From: Brasilonema sp. CT11
Lineage (GTDB): Bacteria > Cyanobacteriota > Cyanobacteriia > Cyanobacteriales > Nostocaceae
Length of the DNA: 64,000 nucleotides
Assembly: GCF_017982655.1 (NCBI RefSeq)
Contig: NZ_JABXYX010000011.1
Span: 1 to 64,000 of the forward strand
Direction of reading: 5' to 3'
Below the pieces are notes generated by a model that did not search any database, was not told where the DNA came from, and was given only the letters and a program-made list of their open reading frames with translations. The stretch's first letter is position 1; each line of letters opens with the position of its first letter. Both the position numbers and the translations under genes were made by a program. Shown here in pieces: positions 9,840 through 18,672 of the stretch.

Positions 9840-9930
9840 AGGACTTACGCACGAGTTACGAAAGAACAAGACTGTGAGATTGCTTCCTTACGTCGCAATG
9901 ACACAACTACCTTTACCTTGCGTAAGTCCT
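9840..9930. mobile_element. MITE with AGGACTTACGCA ends
   Basis: Perfect 12-bp terminal inverted repeats, AGGACTTACGCA (9840-9851) and TGCGTAAGTCCT (9919-9930), bound a 91-bp non-coding element between lepB and the sigma factor. AACTAT occurs just before the left end and one base after the right end, possibly part of a target duplication. A lone copy of this end sequence (AGGACTTACGCA) is at 41160. Such ends are shared by cyanobacterial IS elements and their non-autonomous derivatives (established in general, not checked here). Confidence 0.75.
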
Positions 9931-9964
9931 GAACTATCAAGTATTAAGCCATGCTGGAAAAACT

Positions 9965-10948
9965 ATGAAAAACCTATCTCAGAAATCTATAAAAGTAAGC
10001 GATAAACAGGAAAAATATTTATCTACTGCTGATCTGGTGCATATCTATCTTCTTGAAATTGGACGTACACCTTTGTTAACTTATGAGCAAGAAAAACATT
10101 TTGGCAAGCAAGTCCAACAAATGATGGCTTTACTTGCTGTCAAAGAAAAATTAACTATTCAATTCAAGCGTCAACCAACACAAATAGAATGGGCTGAAAA
10201 TATAAATATTAGTGAAGACTCATTAGTGCAACAACTCCAGCAAGGACATCAAGCCAAGCAGAAAATGATTGAGGCTAATTTACGGCTTGTAGTATCTATT
10301 GCCAAGAAATATCAAAGACGTAACCTAGAATTTCTCGACTTAATTCAAGAAGGAAGTTTGGGTTTAGAGCGAGGGGTTGAGAAATATGACCCTAGCAGAG
10401 GATACAAGTTTTCAACTTACGCCTATTGGTGGATTCGTCAGGCAATGACACGGGCGGTCGCCCAACAAGGACGCACTATCCGCTTGCCTATCCATGTTAC
10501 TGAAAAATTAAATAAAATCAAACTTATTCAACGTGAATTAGCTCAAAAATTAGGTCGTATTCCCACCGCTACTGATATCGCCCAAGCACTATCTCTAGAT
10601 CCTAAGGAAATTCGAGATTATTTACTCTTAGCACGTCGCCCTGTTTCTTTGGAATTGCGAGTTGGCTCAGAAAAAGATACAGAATTACAGGATATGTTGG
10701 AGGATGACGGACTCTCTCCCGAATTATACGCTGAGCAGAAATTTCTCCAACAAAATCTTCAAAATTTATTGGAGAAATTAACTCCTCAGCAACGGGAAAT
10801 ATTAACTTTACGTTTTGGTTTAACAGATGGAAAAGAACTGTCTTTAGTACAGATTGGTCAATGCATGGGTATCAGTCGAGAACGAGTGCGACAACTAGAG
10901 CAACAAGCTTTGGGTATCTTACGACAACATAAAGATAAGATAAGATAA
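9965..10948 (+). CDS. Group 2 RNA polymerase sigma factor (SigB/C/D/E type)
   Basis: 327 residues, sigma-70 without the long N-terminal region of SigA, hence a non-essential group 2 factor used in stress or nutrient responses. Region 1.2 is LVHIYLLEIGRTPLLTYEQE. Region 2 has MIEANLRLVVSIAKKYQRRNLEFLDLIQEGSLGL and FSTYAYWWIRQAMTRA. Region 3 starts IRLPIHVTEKLNKIK. Region 4 has LTPQQREILTLRFGLTDG and the helix-turn-helix ISRERVRQLEQQAL. Odd point: LGLERGVEKYDP where most members have LGLIRGVEKFDP. It lies between two MITEs, so its promoter may overlap the left one. Confidence 0.93.
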   Translation: MKNLSQKSIKVSDKQEKYLSTADLVHIYLLEIGRTPLLTYEQEKHFGKQVQQMMALLAVKEKLTIQFKRQPTQIEWAENINISEDSLVQQLQQGHQAKQKMIEANLRLVVSIAKKYQRRNLEFLDLIQEGSLGLERGVEKYDPSRGYKFSTYAYWWIRQAMTRAVAQQGRTIRLPIHVTEKLNKIKLIQRELAQKLGRIPTATDIAQALSLDPKEIRDYLLLARRPVSLELRVGSEKDTELQDMLEDDGLSPELYAEQKFLQQNLQNLLEKLTPQQREILTLRFGLTDGKELSLVQIGQCMGISRERVRQLEQQALGILRQHKDKIR

Positions 10949-10959
10949 GCAGCTATCTA

Positions 10960-11074
10960 ATACCAATTCTTTTTAAAGATGTATAGAATTAGCCTGCGGA
11001 GGCAGGCTTTGTTTGTGTAGCCCCACACTTCTAGTGTGCGGGCGATAATGTGCAACCTCACATAAAATTGGTAT
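10960..11074. mobile_element. MITE with ATACCAATT ends
   Basis: ATACCAATT (10960-10968) and AATTGGTAT (11066-11074) are perfect inverted ends of a 115-bp non-coding element containing two internal hairpins (GCCTGCGGAGGCAGGC; CACACTTCTAGTGTG). It starts 11 bp after the sigma-factor stop. Confidence 0.7.
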
Positions 11075-11102
11075 AACTAGTTAATGTTGACCAAATTATT
11101 CA

Positions 11103-11131
11103 GATATAAAGTCGCTCAGCGACTTTATATC
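11103..11131. repeat. Perfect 14-bp palindrome
   Basis: GATATAAAGTCGCT (11103-11116) and AGCGACTTTATATC (11118-11131) are separated by one base. It lies 58 bp before the first TauE gene; it could be an operator or a repeat remnant. Confidence 0.6.
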
Positions 11132-11189
11132 ATTTTATGATTAAGAAATTGCCGCAAACAGAAAACTATCTCTAGAAATACTTTTAATC

Positions 11190-11567
11190 ATGACTAACAT
11201 TTGGGTTTGTTTAATTTTGGGACTGGTAGCGGGTACTATTAGTGGTATGACCGGTATTGGTGGTGGAATAATCATCTTACCTGCCTTGATTCTTTTCTTA
11301 GGATTTTCTCAGCACCAAGCCCAAGGAACTACATTGGCATTGTTAGTTCTGCCAATAGATTTATTAGCAGCATGGACTTACTATAACCAGGGATATGTAG
11401 ACTTAAAAGTAGCAGCGCTTCTCTGTCTTGGATTTCTTTTTGGTGGGTGGTTCGGTGCTCAAATAGGAACGAGTTTACCGAATGGGGTTTTAACTAAAAT
11501 ATTTGCTTTTCTACTAATTATCAGTGCTGTAAGAGTTTTATTCATGACTAGTGCTGATTCAGTATAA
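11190..11567 (+). CDS. Half-length TauE/SafE family transporter
   Basis: 125 residues with about four membrane segments, one repeat unit of the TauE/SafE (sulfite/organosulfonate exporter-like) fold. It shows the N-terminal signature VAGTISGMTGIGGGIIILPALILF. Full-length members have two such units, so it may act as a dimer or together with the full-length TauE gene starting 120 bp downstream. The stop is clean and no second half follows in another frame, so I treat it as a short family member and not a frameshifted gene. The substrate is unknown. Confidence 0.8.
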   Translation: MTNIWVCLILGLVAGTISGMTGIGGGIIILPALILFLGFSQHQAQGTTLALLVLPIDLLAAWTYYNQGYVDLKVAALLCLGFLFGGWFGAQIGTSLPNGVLTKIFAFLLIISAVRVLFMTSADSV

Positions 11568-11687
11568 ATAATTTATCATTTGTTTGATTCACCATAAAAT
11601 TAGGAAATCGTTTTAATATACAATCCAAACATTGCCATTGAGCTGTTCGATAACCAACGTTTCATTCAAAAGCGAAGGTGCGATTGC

Positions 11688-12524
11688 TTGAATATTTTAG
11701 AATTTACTTTATTGGTTTGGCTTAGTTCTGCTAGCGCAGGCTTTTTGGGAGCGCTAACAGGGTTAGGCGGTGGAGTGGTACTTGTCCCCTTGTTAACTTT
11801 AGCCTTTGGTGTTGACATTCGTTACGCAATAGGTGCTTCTCTTGTATCGGTAATCGCAACTTCTTCAGGTGCTGCTGCTGCATACGTTAAAGAAGGCTAC
11901 ACCAATTTACGCTTGGGAATGTTCTTGGAAGTGGCAACAACATTTGGAGCTATTACAGGTGCAACTATAGCCGCTTTTGTTCCCACCAGAATACTGGCTG
12001 TGGTGTTTGGATTTGTTTTACTTTATAGTGCCTACCTTTCACGTCAACCTCGTTCTGAACATTTAGATAACACTCCACCTGATTCTCTAGCAACTCGTTT
12101 AAAGTTAAATAGCACTTACCCAACGCCTGAAGGTGAACAATCCTACAATGTCCGTGCTGTTCCTGTAGGATTTAGTCTCATGTATGTCGCCGGAGTGCTT
12201 TCCGGGTTACTTGGTATTGGTTCTGGCGCACTCAAGGTACTAGCGATGGATCAATTTATGCGGATTCCGTTTAAGGTTTCTACCACTACCAGTAATTTTA
12301 TGATTGGGGTGACAGCAGCAGCTAGCGCGGGTGTGTACCTGAAACGAGGTTACATCGATCCTGGACTAGCAATGCCTGTCATGTTAGGAGTACTTTTAGG
12401 CGCATTGATCGGGGCTAGGGTATTGGTAAAAGCCAGAGTAGGCGTTTTAAGAAATATTTTTAGTGTAGTTATTGTGCTGCTAGCTATTCAAATGATTTAT
12501 AACGGCTTCCTAGGGAGGATTTAA
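11688..12524 (+). CDS. TauE/SafE family anion permease
   Basis: 278 residues with about eight membrane segments. It carries the two family repeats: SAGFLGALTGLGGGVVLVPLL at the start and VLSGLLGIGSGALKVLAM in the middle. Proposed substrates in the family are sulfite, sulfoacetate and related anions. The start is TTG 11688 (reading MNILEF); no ATG fits nearby. The next gene begins one base after its stop, so they are co-transcribed. A sulfide:quinone oxidoreductase sits 6 kb away, a loose sulfur-related hint only. Confidence 0.88.
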   Translation: MNILEFTLLVWLSSASAGFLGALTGLGGGVVLVPLLTLAFGVDIRYAIGASLVSVIATSSGAAAAYVKEGYTNLRLGMFLEVATTFGAITGATIAAFVPTRILAVVFGFVLLYSAYLSRQPRSEHLDNTPPDSLATRLKLNSTYPTPEGEQSYNVRAVPVGFSLMYVAGVLSGLLGIGSGALKVLAMDQFMRIPFKVSTTTSNFMIGVTAAASAGVYLKRGYIDPGLAMPVMLGVLLGALIGARVLVKARVGVLRNIFSVVIVLLAIQMIYNGFLGRI

Positions 12525-12525
12525 A

Positions 12526-12909
12526 GTGTCCCAAACTCGACGTAATTTGAGTGAAAGACAAGTCGAAATTTTGGTTGGTAATTTATTGAGATACGGGGTA
12601 CTGCTCGCTACTGCTATCGTTTTATTAGGCGGGGTGTTGTACCTAATTTATCATGGAAAGGAAGCTCCAAATTATCAAATTTTTCGCGGTGAGCCTCCAG
12701 CTTTTAGCTCTCCTGAAGGAGTTGCAAATTCCGTATTATCAGGTCGTCGTCGTGGCATTATTCAACTTGGATTGTTGTTATTAATTGCTACTCCTGTTGC
12801 GAGAGTTGCTTTTTCTCTATTAGCTTTTATGCGTCAGCGAGATATCACCTATATTATTTTGACTGTGATTGTTTTGACTGGGCTGATAATTAGTTTTATA
12901 GGTGGTTAA
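12526..12909 (+). CDS. DUF1634 membrane protein
   Basis: 127 residues, three membrane segments (about 21-42, 79-100, 106-125). It is a typical partner gene of TauE permeases: family text ILLGGVLYLIYHG and RRRGIIQLGLLLLIATPVARVAFS. It starts at GTG 12526, one base after the permease stop, with an AGGGAGG ribosome-binding site at about 12511-12517 inside the end of the permease gene. It is likely a subunit or assembly partner of the permease. Confidence 0.88.
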   Translation: MSQTRRNLSERQVEILVGNLLRYGVLLATAIVLLGGVLYLIYHGKEAPNYQIFRGEPPAFSSPEGVANSVLSGRRRGIIQLGLLLLIATPVARVAFSLLAFMRQRDITYIILTVIVLTGLIISFIGG

Positions 12910-13000
12910 TAGATAATTATCTACTTTTGTTACTGTGAGTAAGTAGCCATCATGAACTGCGTACACTCCTGAGCATGAAAAATTTTCTCTTCTCTCCCTG

Positions 13001-13020
13001 TTCCCTGTTAAGCGTTCCCT
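13001..13020. repeat. 20-mer repeat, copy 1
   Basis: TTCCCTGTTAAGCGTTCCCT. Exact copies also occur at 28852-28871 and 50757-50776, each in an intergenic region. Confidence 0.85.
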
Positions 13021-13095
13021 ATTTTCAAGCTAGAACGACATAAATAATTCATACGATAGAATCGCAATGGTGCTCTGTAATCCATCCTCAACTTG

Positions 13096-15666
13096 ATGAA
13101 AGCCGATCGCAAACCAACTCCTGAAATGACTTTGCCTACCTTTAATCGCCCTGAACTACTCGCCCCCGCAGGTTACTGGGACTGTGCTAAAGCTGCTGTG
13201 GAAAATGGGGCAGATGCTATTTATTTTGGGTTGGATCGCTTTAATGCGCGAATGCGGGCGCAAAACTTCACGGAGGCAGATTTGCCCAAGTTGATGGAAT
13301 TTCTGCACCGTCGGGGTGTGAAGGGGTATGTCACCCTGAATACACTGATTTTTCCGCAAGAACTAAGAGAAGCAGAGCAATATCTTCGCACGATTATCAC
13401 TGCTGGCGTGGATGCAGTCATTGTCCAAGATATTGGAATTTGTCGTCTGATTCGTCACCTTTCTCCAGATTTTCCTATCCATGCTTCCACGCAAATGACT
13501 ATCACCAGTGCAGCAGGGGTGGAATTTGCTAAATCCTTGGGGTGTCAGTTGGTAGTACTTGCGCGTGAATGTTCCCTAAAAGAAATTGAGAAAATTCAGC
13601 GCCAGCTTCCAGAACAAGCCTCACTTCCTCTGGAAGTTTTTGTTCATGGTGCTTTGTGTGTAGCATATTCTGGTCAATGCTTGACGAGTGAAGCTTTAGG
13701 AGGACGTTCTGCTAACCGTGGCGAATGTGCCCAAGCTTGCCGAATGCCCTACGAGTTAATCTCAGATGGCAAAAGTGTAAATTTAGGAAATCGCAAATAT
13801 TTACTCAGTCCTCAAGACTTGGCTGGGTTAGAAGTACTGCCAGAATTGGTGAAAGCGGGGGTGAGTTGTCTCAAGATTGAAGGTCGCTTGAAAACTCCTG
13901 AGTATGTCGCGAATGTGACCCGCGTTTATCGTGAAGCTTTGGATCGGGTAATGGCTCAGTTGGATGTAGGAGACAAGGAGAAATTCTCCACATCTTTTCA
14001 AGAACACTACAACTTAGAGATGGCGTTTTCTCGCGGACAGTATACGGGTTGGTTTGGCGGTGTTAACAATCAAGAACTAGTTCATGCCCACTTTGGCAAA
14101 AAGCGCGGGGTTTACTTGGGCGAAGTCACTCGCATCAGTAACGAAAAAGTAACAGTACGGTTACAAGCCCCGGTGAAACCAGGAGACGGTGTTGTTTTTG
14201 ACTGCGGTCACCCAGAAGCGCAAGAACAAGGCGGTCGAGTTTATGCGGTGGAAGATAAAGGAAAGGAAGTGCTGCTGACTTTTGGTCGCCGTGATCTCAA
14301 CTTGCGACGAATACACGTAGGGGACAAGATTTGGAAAACCAGCGATCCAGAACTTGATAAGCAACTACGTCAGACTTTTGCTGGAGAAAATCCGCAGTTT
14401 CAGCGTCCAATTCACATAGAGGTGCATGGAGAAGTTGGTCAGTGCGTGAGTGCGATACGCGGAGCGTCAAGCCTCCGGCTTATCGCCCGCGACGAACTAG
14501 GTCACATTGTCCAAGTAGAATCTACAATCCCCCTTGAAGAGGCGCACACCAAACCCCTCACCCCAGAACGTTTACAAGAACAGTTTGGTCGTCTGGGCAA
14601 CACACCCTTTTGTTTGGGAACCTTGACAAATCACCTTAATGGTGCTGTTACGTTACCCGTGAGTGAGTTGAACCGTTTACGACGAGAGATTGTGGTGCAG
14701 TTGGAAGAGTTGCGTTCCCAACCCAAACGTTGGCAACTCCGTCCTGAAGCCTCCCTCTCAGACTTACTTGCTTCCTCCTCCCTTCTTTCCTCCCTCCCTC
14801 CTTCATCCCCCTCCCTGATTGTGCTAGTGCGAAACTTCAAGCAACTACAAGCTGCACTGGAAGCGGGAATCGAAACACTCTACTGTGAATTTGAAGACCC
14901 CCGCGCTTATCGGGAAGCAGTGCAGATCGTACGCCAAGCAAGCAAAGGAAATACTCAGCACTCCATCTGGGTTGCGCCTCCGAGAATTACCAAACCTGGG
15001 GAAAATTGGATTTTGCAACAGGTGCGTTCCTGCGAGGCAGATGGCTATCTGATACGCAACTATGACCATCTCCAGTTTTTTGCCAATGAGCGTTGCATAG
15101 GGGATTTTTCTCTCAACGTTGCTAATCCCTTAACAGCAGATTATTTTAAGAATCAACTTGGTTTAGAACGGGTAAGTGCATCTTACGATTTGAACATTAC
15201 TCAGTTGGAAGACTTGCTGACAAGTTGTCCACCCCAGTGGTTTGAGGTGACAATTCATCAACATATGCCCATGTTTCATATGGAGCATTGTGTCTTTTGT
15301 GCCTTTCTCTCTCAAGGAACTGACTATACCAACTGCGGACGCCCTTGTGAGAAACATGAAGTGAAATTGCGTGACAGGGTGGGAACAGAACACATTCTCC
15401 AAGCTGATGCAGGTTGTCGAAATACTGTATTTAATGGCACTGCTCAAACCGGAGCAGAATACGTACAACACCTGATAGAGCTTGGTGTACGGAATTTTCG
15501 GATTGAATTTGTCAATGAGACTCATGAAAAAGTGACGCAAACGATACATCGCTATCAACAACTGCTGCAAGGTGAAATGACTGGCTCTCAACTGTGGCGG
15601 GAGTTAAAGTTACAAAATCAGCTTGGTGTCACTCGTGGTCCAATGGGAGTAAATGCAAGTCGGTGA
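13096..15666 (+). CDS. U32 family peptidase (large, two-part form)
   Basis: 856 residues from ATG 13096 (TTG 13093 also possible). The N-terminal U32 domain (about 10-330) shows RPELLAPAGYWDCAKAAVENGADAIYFG, VFVHGALCVAYSGQC, and the Cys cluster NRGECAQACRMPY. The C-terminal half (about 560-850) carries a further Cys-rich stretch HCVFCAFL...CGRPC...AGCRNTVFNG. Some U32 proteins (RlhA, TrhP, UbiU/V) use such cysteines for Fe-S clusters in RNA or quinone hydroxylation, so an RNA-modifying role is as likely as proteolysis. Oddities: a 36-bp repeat (14452-14487) inserted in frame, and a Ser/Leu-rich linker (about 553-575). Confidence 0.88.
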   Translation: MKADRKPTPEMTLPTFNRPELLAPAGYWDCAKAAVENGADAIYFGLDRFNARMRAQNFTEADLPKLMEFLHRRGVKGYVTLNTLIFPQELREAEQYLRTIITAGVDAVIVQDIGICRLIRHLSPDFPIHASTQMTITSAAGVEFAKSLGCQLVVLARECSLKEIEKIQRQLPEQASLPLEVFVHGALCVAYSGQCLTSEALGGRSANRGECAQACRMPYELISDGKSVNLGNRKYLLSPQDLAGLEVLPELVKAGVSCLKIEGRLKTPEYVANVTRVYREALDRVMAQLDVGDKEKFSTSFQEHYNLEMAFSRGQYTGWFGGVNNQELVHAHFGKKRGVYLGEVTRISNEKVTVRLQAPVKPGDGVVFDCGHPEAQEQGGRVYAVEDKGKEVLLTFGRRDLNLRRIHVGDKIWKTSDPELDKQLRQTFAGENPQFQRPIHIEVHGEVGQCVSAIRGASSLRLIARDELGHIVQVESTIPLEEAHTKPLTPERLQEQFGRLGNTPFCLGTLTNHLNGAVTLPVSELNRLRREIVVQLEELRSQPKRWQLRPEASLSDLLASSSLLSSLPPSSPSLIVLVRNFKQLQAALEAGIETLYCEFEDPRAYREAVQIVRQASKGNTQHSIWVAPPRITKPGENWILQQVRSCEADGYLIRNYDHLQFFANERCIGDFSLNVANPLTADYFKNQLGLERVSASYDLNITQLEDLLTSCPPQWFEVTIHQHMPMFHMEHCVFCAFLSQGTDYTNCGRPCEKHEVKLRDRVGTEHILQADAGCRNTVFNGTAQTGAEYVQHLIELGVRNFRIEFVNETHEKVTQTIHRYQQLLQGEMTGSQLWRELKLQNQLGVTRGPMGVNASR
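14452..14487. repeat. 36-bp palindromic repeat inside the U32 gene
   Basis: It begins GCGATACGCGGAGCGTC and ends CTTATCGCC, forming an imperfect hairpin. A second copy with two mismatches lies in intergenic DNA at 38868-38903. In the U32 gene it is exactly 12 codons and keeps the frame (encodes AIRGASSLRLIA). Confidence 0.85.
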
Positions 15667-15690
15667 TTGTCAACCTGCTTGCTCAAAATC

Positions 15691-15723
15691 CTTTGTCTTG
15701 CTGTAGAAATCTAGCAAGACAAG
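15691..15723 (+). terminator. Hairpin after the U32 gene
   Basis: CTTTGTCTTGCT (15691-15702) pairs with AGCAAGACAAG (15713-15723), an 11-bp stem, then GGCGACTTTT. A plausible intrinsic terminator. Confidence 0.6.
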
Positions 15724-15828
15724 GGCGACTTTTCATGCAGAGTGAAAGAAATCTTTATGAGTTTAAACCGGAATAACACTAGATGAGAATGTAGCAGATA
15801 GTAGTTGAACTTAAGTGTGCTACTGATT

Positions 15829-16299
15829 ATGAGTGATACATTTAAACCTGGCGATCGCGTATTTGTGAAGAGTGGATCATATAAAGATCAACATGGCAAG
15901 GTGACTGGTGAGACGCAAGGTCTTTTTTTTAAAAAAGTCTCAGTAAAATTAGATGAATCTGGGAAGGAGGAGATTCTAGAGGGTGATTTACTCCATGAAA
16001 AGCTAGAAGCACATGAAGTAAATGCCGAAATAGAAAAGGTTGATAAACACTTTAAGGAAGTTCTTCCCAAACTACCCGAACCAACGGGAGGACAAATGAA
16101 AAAAGAGATTCCTACTCATTTGGTATATCTCAAAAATGCTCTAAATTCCAAACAGAAACATCGAGCTAATCAAGAATCTACCTACCTTGTCGGAGCAATT
16201 CCAAGCATACGCGAAACCGAATCAATACCAAAAGAGTGGGGGAAGGATCTAGAAATTGGGCTGGATAGAATACAACACTGGATTAAAAAAAATCTGTGA
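15829..16299 (+). CDS. KOW-like domain protein of unknown function
   Basis: 156 residues from ATG 15829 (MSDTFKPGDRVFV); the frame is open to TTG 15805. Residues about 5-50 look like an SH3-like KOW barrel (PGDRVFVKSGSYKDQHGKVTGE), as in NusG/ribosomal proteins, which bind RNA or protein. Residues about 60-156 are charged and helical and match no domain I know. The gene lies between the U32 peptidase and the convergent DUF924 gene. Confidence 0.75.
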   Translation: MSDTFKPGDRVFVKSGSYKDQHGKVTGETQGLFFKKVSVKLDESGKEEILEGDLLHEKLEAHEVNAEIEKVDKHFKEVLPKLPEPTGGQMKKEIPTHLVYLKNALNSKQKHRANQESTYLVGAIPSIRETESIPKEWGKDLEIGLDRIQHWIKKNL

Positions 16300-16444
16300 A
16301 CCAACCTCACATACATCTTGTTTTTTTGATTAAACTCAGCAAGGCTGAGTTTAATTGCTTCATCGGGAACGGGGTTCCTGGAAAAATCAGCAGACGCACG
16401 CACTTGGGCAAATAAAGAAGGAGCGACGGAGTTAGGTAACTTGT

Positions 16445-17650
16445 TCAAACTTTTTTAGATTTTAAACTCTGAAAAAGTTCTAGAAACTCTTCATAACTGA
16501 CTTGTCCGTCACCGCTGGTGTCTGCTCGCTTTAGCATGTCTTGAATCTCGGCACTCGTAACCAGAGAATCAAGGCTGCGAATACAAATTTTCAACTCTTC
16601 TAGACTTATCTGACCAGAACCGTCTGCATCAAACAATTTAAAACGTTCTAAAAGCCGTTTATCTTGATCGTCCATGAGATCTGATTCCAGCAGGGTAGCA
16701 AACTCCTCAAAGCTAATGCTTTGACTATTCGGTCTACCTGTAATCATGTCCATCGCTTCTTGAACCCGTTGGAGCGAATAGGGGCGAGCAACGGCTTTCA
16801 ATACAGATGCAAGTTCTGTAACAGACATGGAATTGCTGCCGTCTTTATCAAATTTTCTAAATGTGTCTTTACAGAAGGCAATTTGCTCATCGCTCATCCA
16901 GTCAATAGTGACGGATTTTTTTCCACCAGCTTGGCGCTGAGTGGAGAGTGAATCTAACCGATCAAGGACATCGAACGTGTGCGCTGTCGCTTGCCAAAGC
17001 CGACCTGAATCAGTACCAAACCGCACACTGCCGTTTTCGGCAATCAGGGGTAAATCAAATCGCAGCGTTGAATCTTCCATTAGTATCCGTCCGGCTTCCG
17101 AAGTTTCTCGTCCATAGTAGTGATCTCGATGGGGAAAGAAGTTGCAAATGTTGATGATTTTTAGATGTTCTTCAAAAATAGTGCGGAAGATGCGGAATTC
17201 TGATTGCAAATGCGGCTCAATTTTCTCGTAATAGCTGACACACTGTTTCTGAGCATCAAGATCTTCCTGGTGCGTTAGAATCAAACAGGGCATAAACAGG
17301 CACTCTTCTGGGGTAAGTGATGCTTGCCAATCATGCCCCGAACTAACCATTTGCATTGCCTTTTTATCGCCGTCGTACATATGGACAGTGTGGCGATAGA
17401 GGTTACGGGGAAACTGATCCAGTAGGATCATCAAGGCAAGACAACCGCGTGGGGTTTCCATCCAATGGTCGAGTTTGCCTGCGATCGCACTGGACACCAA
17501 GTCCCCATATTTTTTACGGATTTCGTTATCTGTATCTTGACTTTTCCCAAACCATAAGGAAAGACACGCCATCGCATCGAGATTTCCTGCATCATCGCGA
17601 AGGAACATGAAGTTAATTAAATCTTGCTGGAGTTGTTGCTCGTTATCCAT
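16445..17650 (-). CDS. DUF924 protein fused to a calmodulin-like EF-hand domain
   Basis: 401 residues. The N-terminal part (about 25-200) is DUF924: LSLWFGKSQD, LDHWMETPRGCLALMILLDQFPRNLYR, LFMPCLILTHQEDLDAQ and FFPHRDHYYGRETSEA. The C-terminal 150 residues form four EF-hands. Loop 1 (Asp268, DKDGSNSMSVTE), loop 3 (Asp341, DADGSGQISLEE) and loop 4 (Asp377, DTSGDGQVSYEE) have all calcium ligands. Loop 2 (around 303, GRPNSQSISFEE) is degenerate. DUF924 usually stands alone at about 180-200 residues. A calcium-controlled enzyme is inferred; the DUF924 activity itself is unknown. Confidence 0.9.
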   Translation of the reverse strand: MDNEQQLQQDLINFMFLRDDAGNLDAMACLSLWFGKSQDTDNEIRKKYGDLVSSAIAGKLDHWMETPRGCLALMILLDQFPRNLYRHTVHMYDGDKKAMQMVSSGHDWQASLTPEECLFMPCLILTHQEDLDAQKQCVSYYEKIEPHLQSEFRIFRTIFEEHLKIINICNFFPHRDHYYGRETSEAGRILMEDSTLRFDLPLIAENGSVRFGTDSGRLWQATAHTFDVLDRLDSLSTQRQAGGKKSVTIDWMSDEQIAFCKDTFRKFDKDGSNSMSVTELASVLKAVARPYSLQRVQEAMDMITGRPNSQSISFEEFATLLESDLMDDQDKRLLERFKLFDADGSGQISLEELKICIRSLDSLVTSAEIQDMLKRADTSGDGQVSYEEFLELFQSLKSKKV

Positions 17651-18140
17651 AGTTCTTTAGTCCCTGTTACTTGAATGTGTCAAGATTAACTGTTACTTAC
17701 GCAGCCCTACCCACCCCATCCATACTCGAAGAGTTGGATGAGGATTTTTTTGCCATGTAGCGGATAAATCAAGTTTGGAATGTGATGACTTTAGAAAAAG
17801 TAGGATAACTACATAAAATTTTCAAACAAAAAGAAATTTTATTTTTAAAAGTACTAACCTCATTTCTTGCACCTAACCGTAGAAAACCGTACAAGCTAAA
17901 AAGATGCAAGGGTAAGCTAGGTTATCCCAACCTCTGATTTTCAGTCAGGGATTTTTTACTAATTCAGATCCAAATTATTGCGTGGCAAACTATCCGCCTA
18001 TGACTTGCTTTCAAAAAACATATTGATAGTAAACAATTCATGATTCTTTGTCAAATGCATGAAATCAATAGTATGTATGCATGAAATAGATTTGTCACAA
18101 CTCGATCTTAATTTTTTATTGGTGTTATGGGAATCCAATT
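17651..18140. other. Intergenic region, one terminator-like hairpin
   Basis: 490 bp upstream of the DUF924 gene. CATCC-AT-ACTC (17717-17727) pairs with GAGT-T-GGATG (17731-17740) and is followed by AGGATTTTTTTG, an intrinsic-terminator shape on the plus strand with no gene in front of it. The rest shows no gene. Confidence 0.45.
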
Positions 18141-18415
18141 GTGGAACCGCAGGCATCACAGTCGCCACCCGACTACTGAAAAAAAATAAACAGCTTGATG
18201 TTGCCATTATTGAACCAACAGACAAGCACTACTACCAACCAGCTTGGACTCTAGTTGGCGGTGGTGTTTATAAAGCTCTTGATACTGTCAGGGATGAAAA
18301 AGACTATATTCCTGATAGTGCTACTTGGCTGAAAGATTATGTAGCTAAGTTAGATCCAGATCAGAAAAATCCACATTTATCAATACGTCCAAGTGTAGAA
18401 AATAATATAAATTAA
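18141..18415 (+). pseudogene. Broken inverted copy of the sqr N-terminal coding region
   Basis: 18141-18360 is a near-identical inverted duplicate of 19628-19847, the region encoding residues about 31-103 of the sulfide:quinone oxidoreductase. In frame it reads AGITVATRLLKKNKQLDVAI through YVAKLDPD, then diverges to unrelated residues and stops at 18415. The copy lacks the first glycines of the FAD-binding GxGxxG loop and everything after residue 103, so it cannot be functional. Most mismatches are in its first 50 bp. Confidence 0.9.
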
Positions 18416-18590
18416 TAATGATAATCATATTGTTGCAACATTGCCTGAATCTCGTCCCTAGTAACTAGACGATTGATATAATCAATGCACACCGAGAGTT
18501 TTTGCAGATCGATGTTAAAAATTATGTTCTAGCATTTTTTCTATTCCGGATAGTTCTAATTTAAAGTCCCCAATTTACTTGGACAATAGT
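18412..18590 (-). pseudogene. Frameshifted remnant of an unidentified gene
   Basis: Reading the minus strand, one frame gives GDFKLELSGIEKMLEHNF, then a stop. A one-base shift continues as NIDLQKLSVCIDYINRLV through MLQQYDYHY and a stop at 18412. The joined text looks like the helical C-terminus of a real protein broken by a one-base insertion, but I do not recognise it. Confidence 0.3.
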
Positions 18591-18672
18591 ATCAGTCACA
18601 CACTTAATAATTCAGCTATTCAAGAATACAAATTATTTCCGAAGTTCCAGAGTAAATTCCTAAGAGTTTCTC

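Noticed and set aside
11190-12524. The two TauE genes as one frameshifted gene
   Set aside because: The second is full-length with both repeats of its own, and the first ends cleanly with its own start, so they are separate genes.
15163-15591. 142-codon minus-strand frame inside the U32 gene
   Set aside because: Shadow of a well-supported gene; no family resemblance and no ribosome-binding site.
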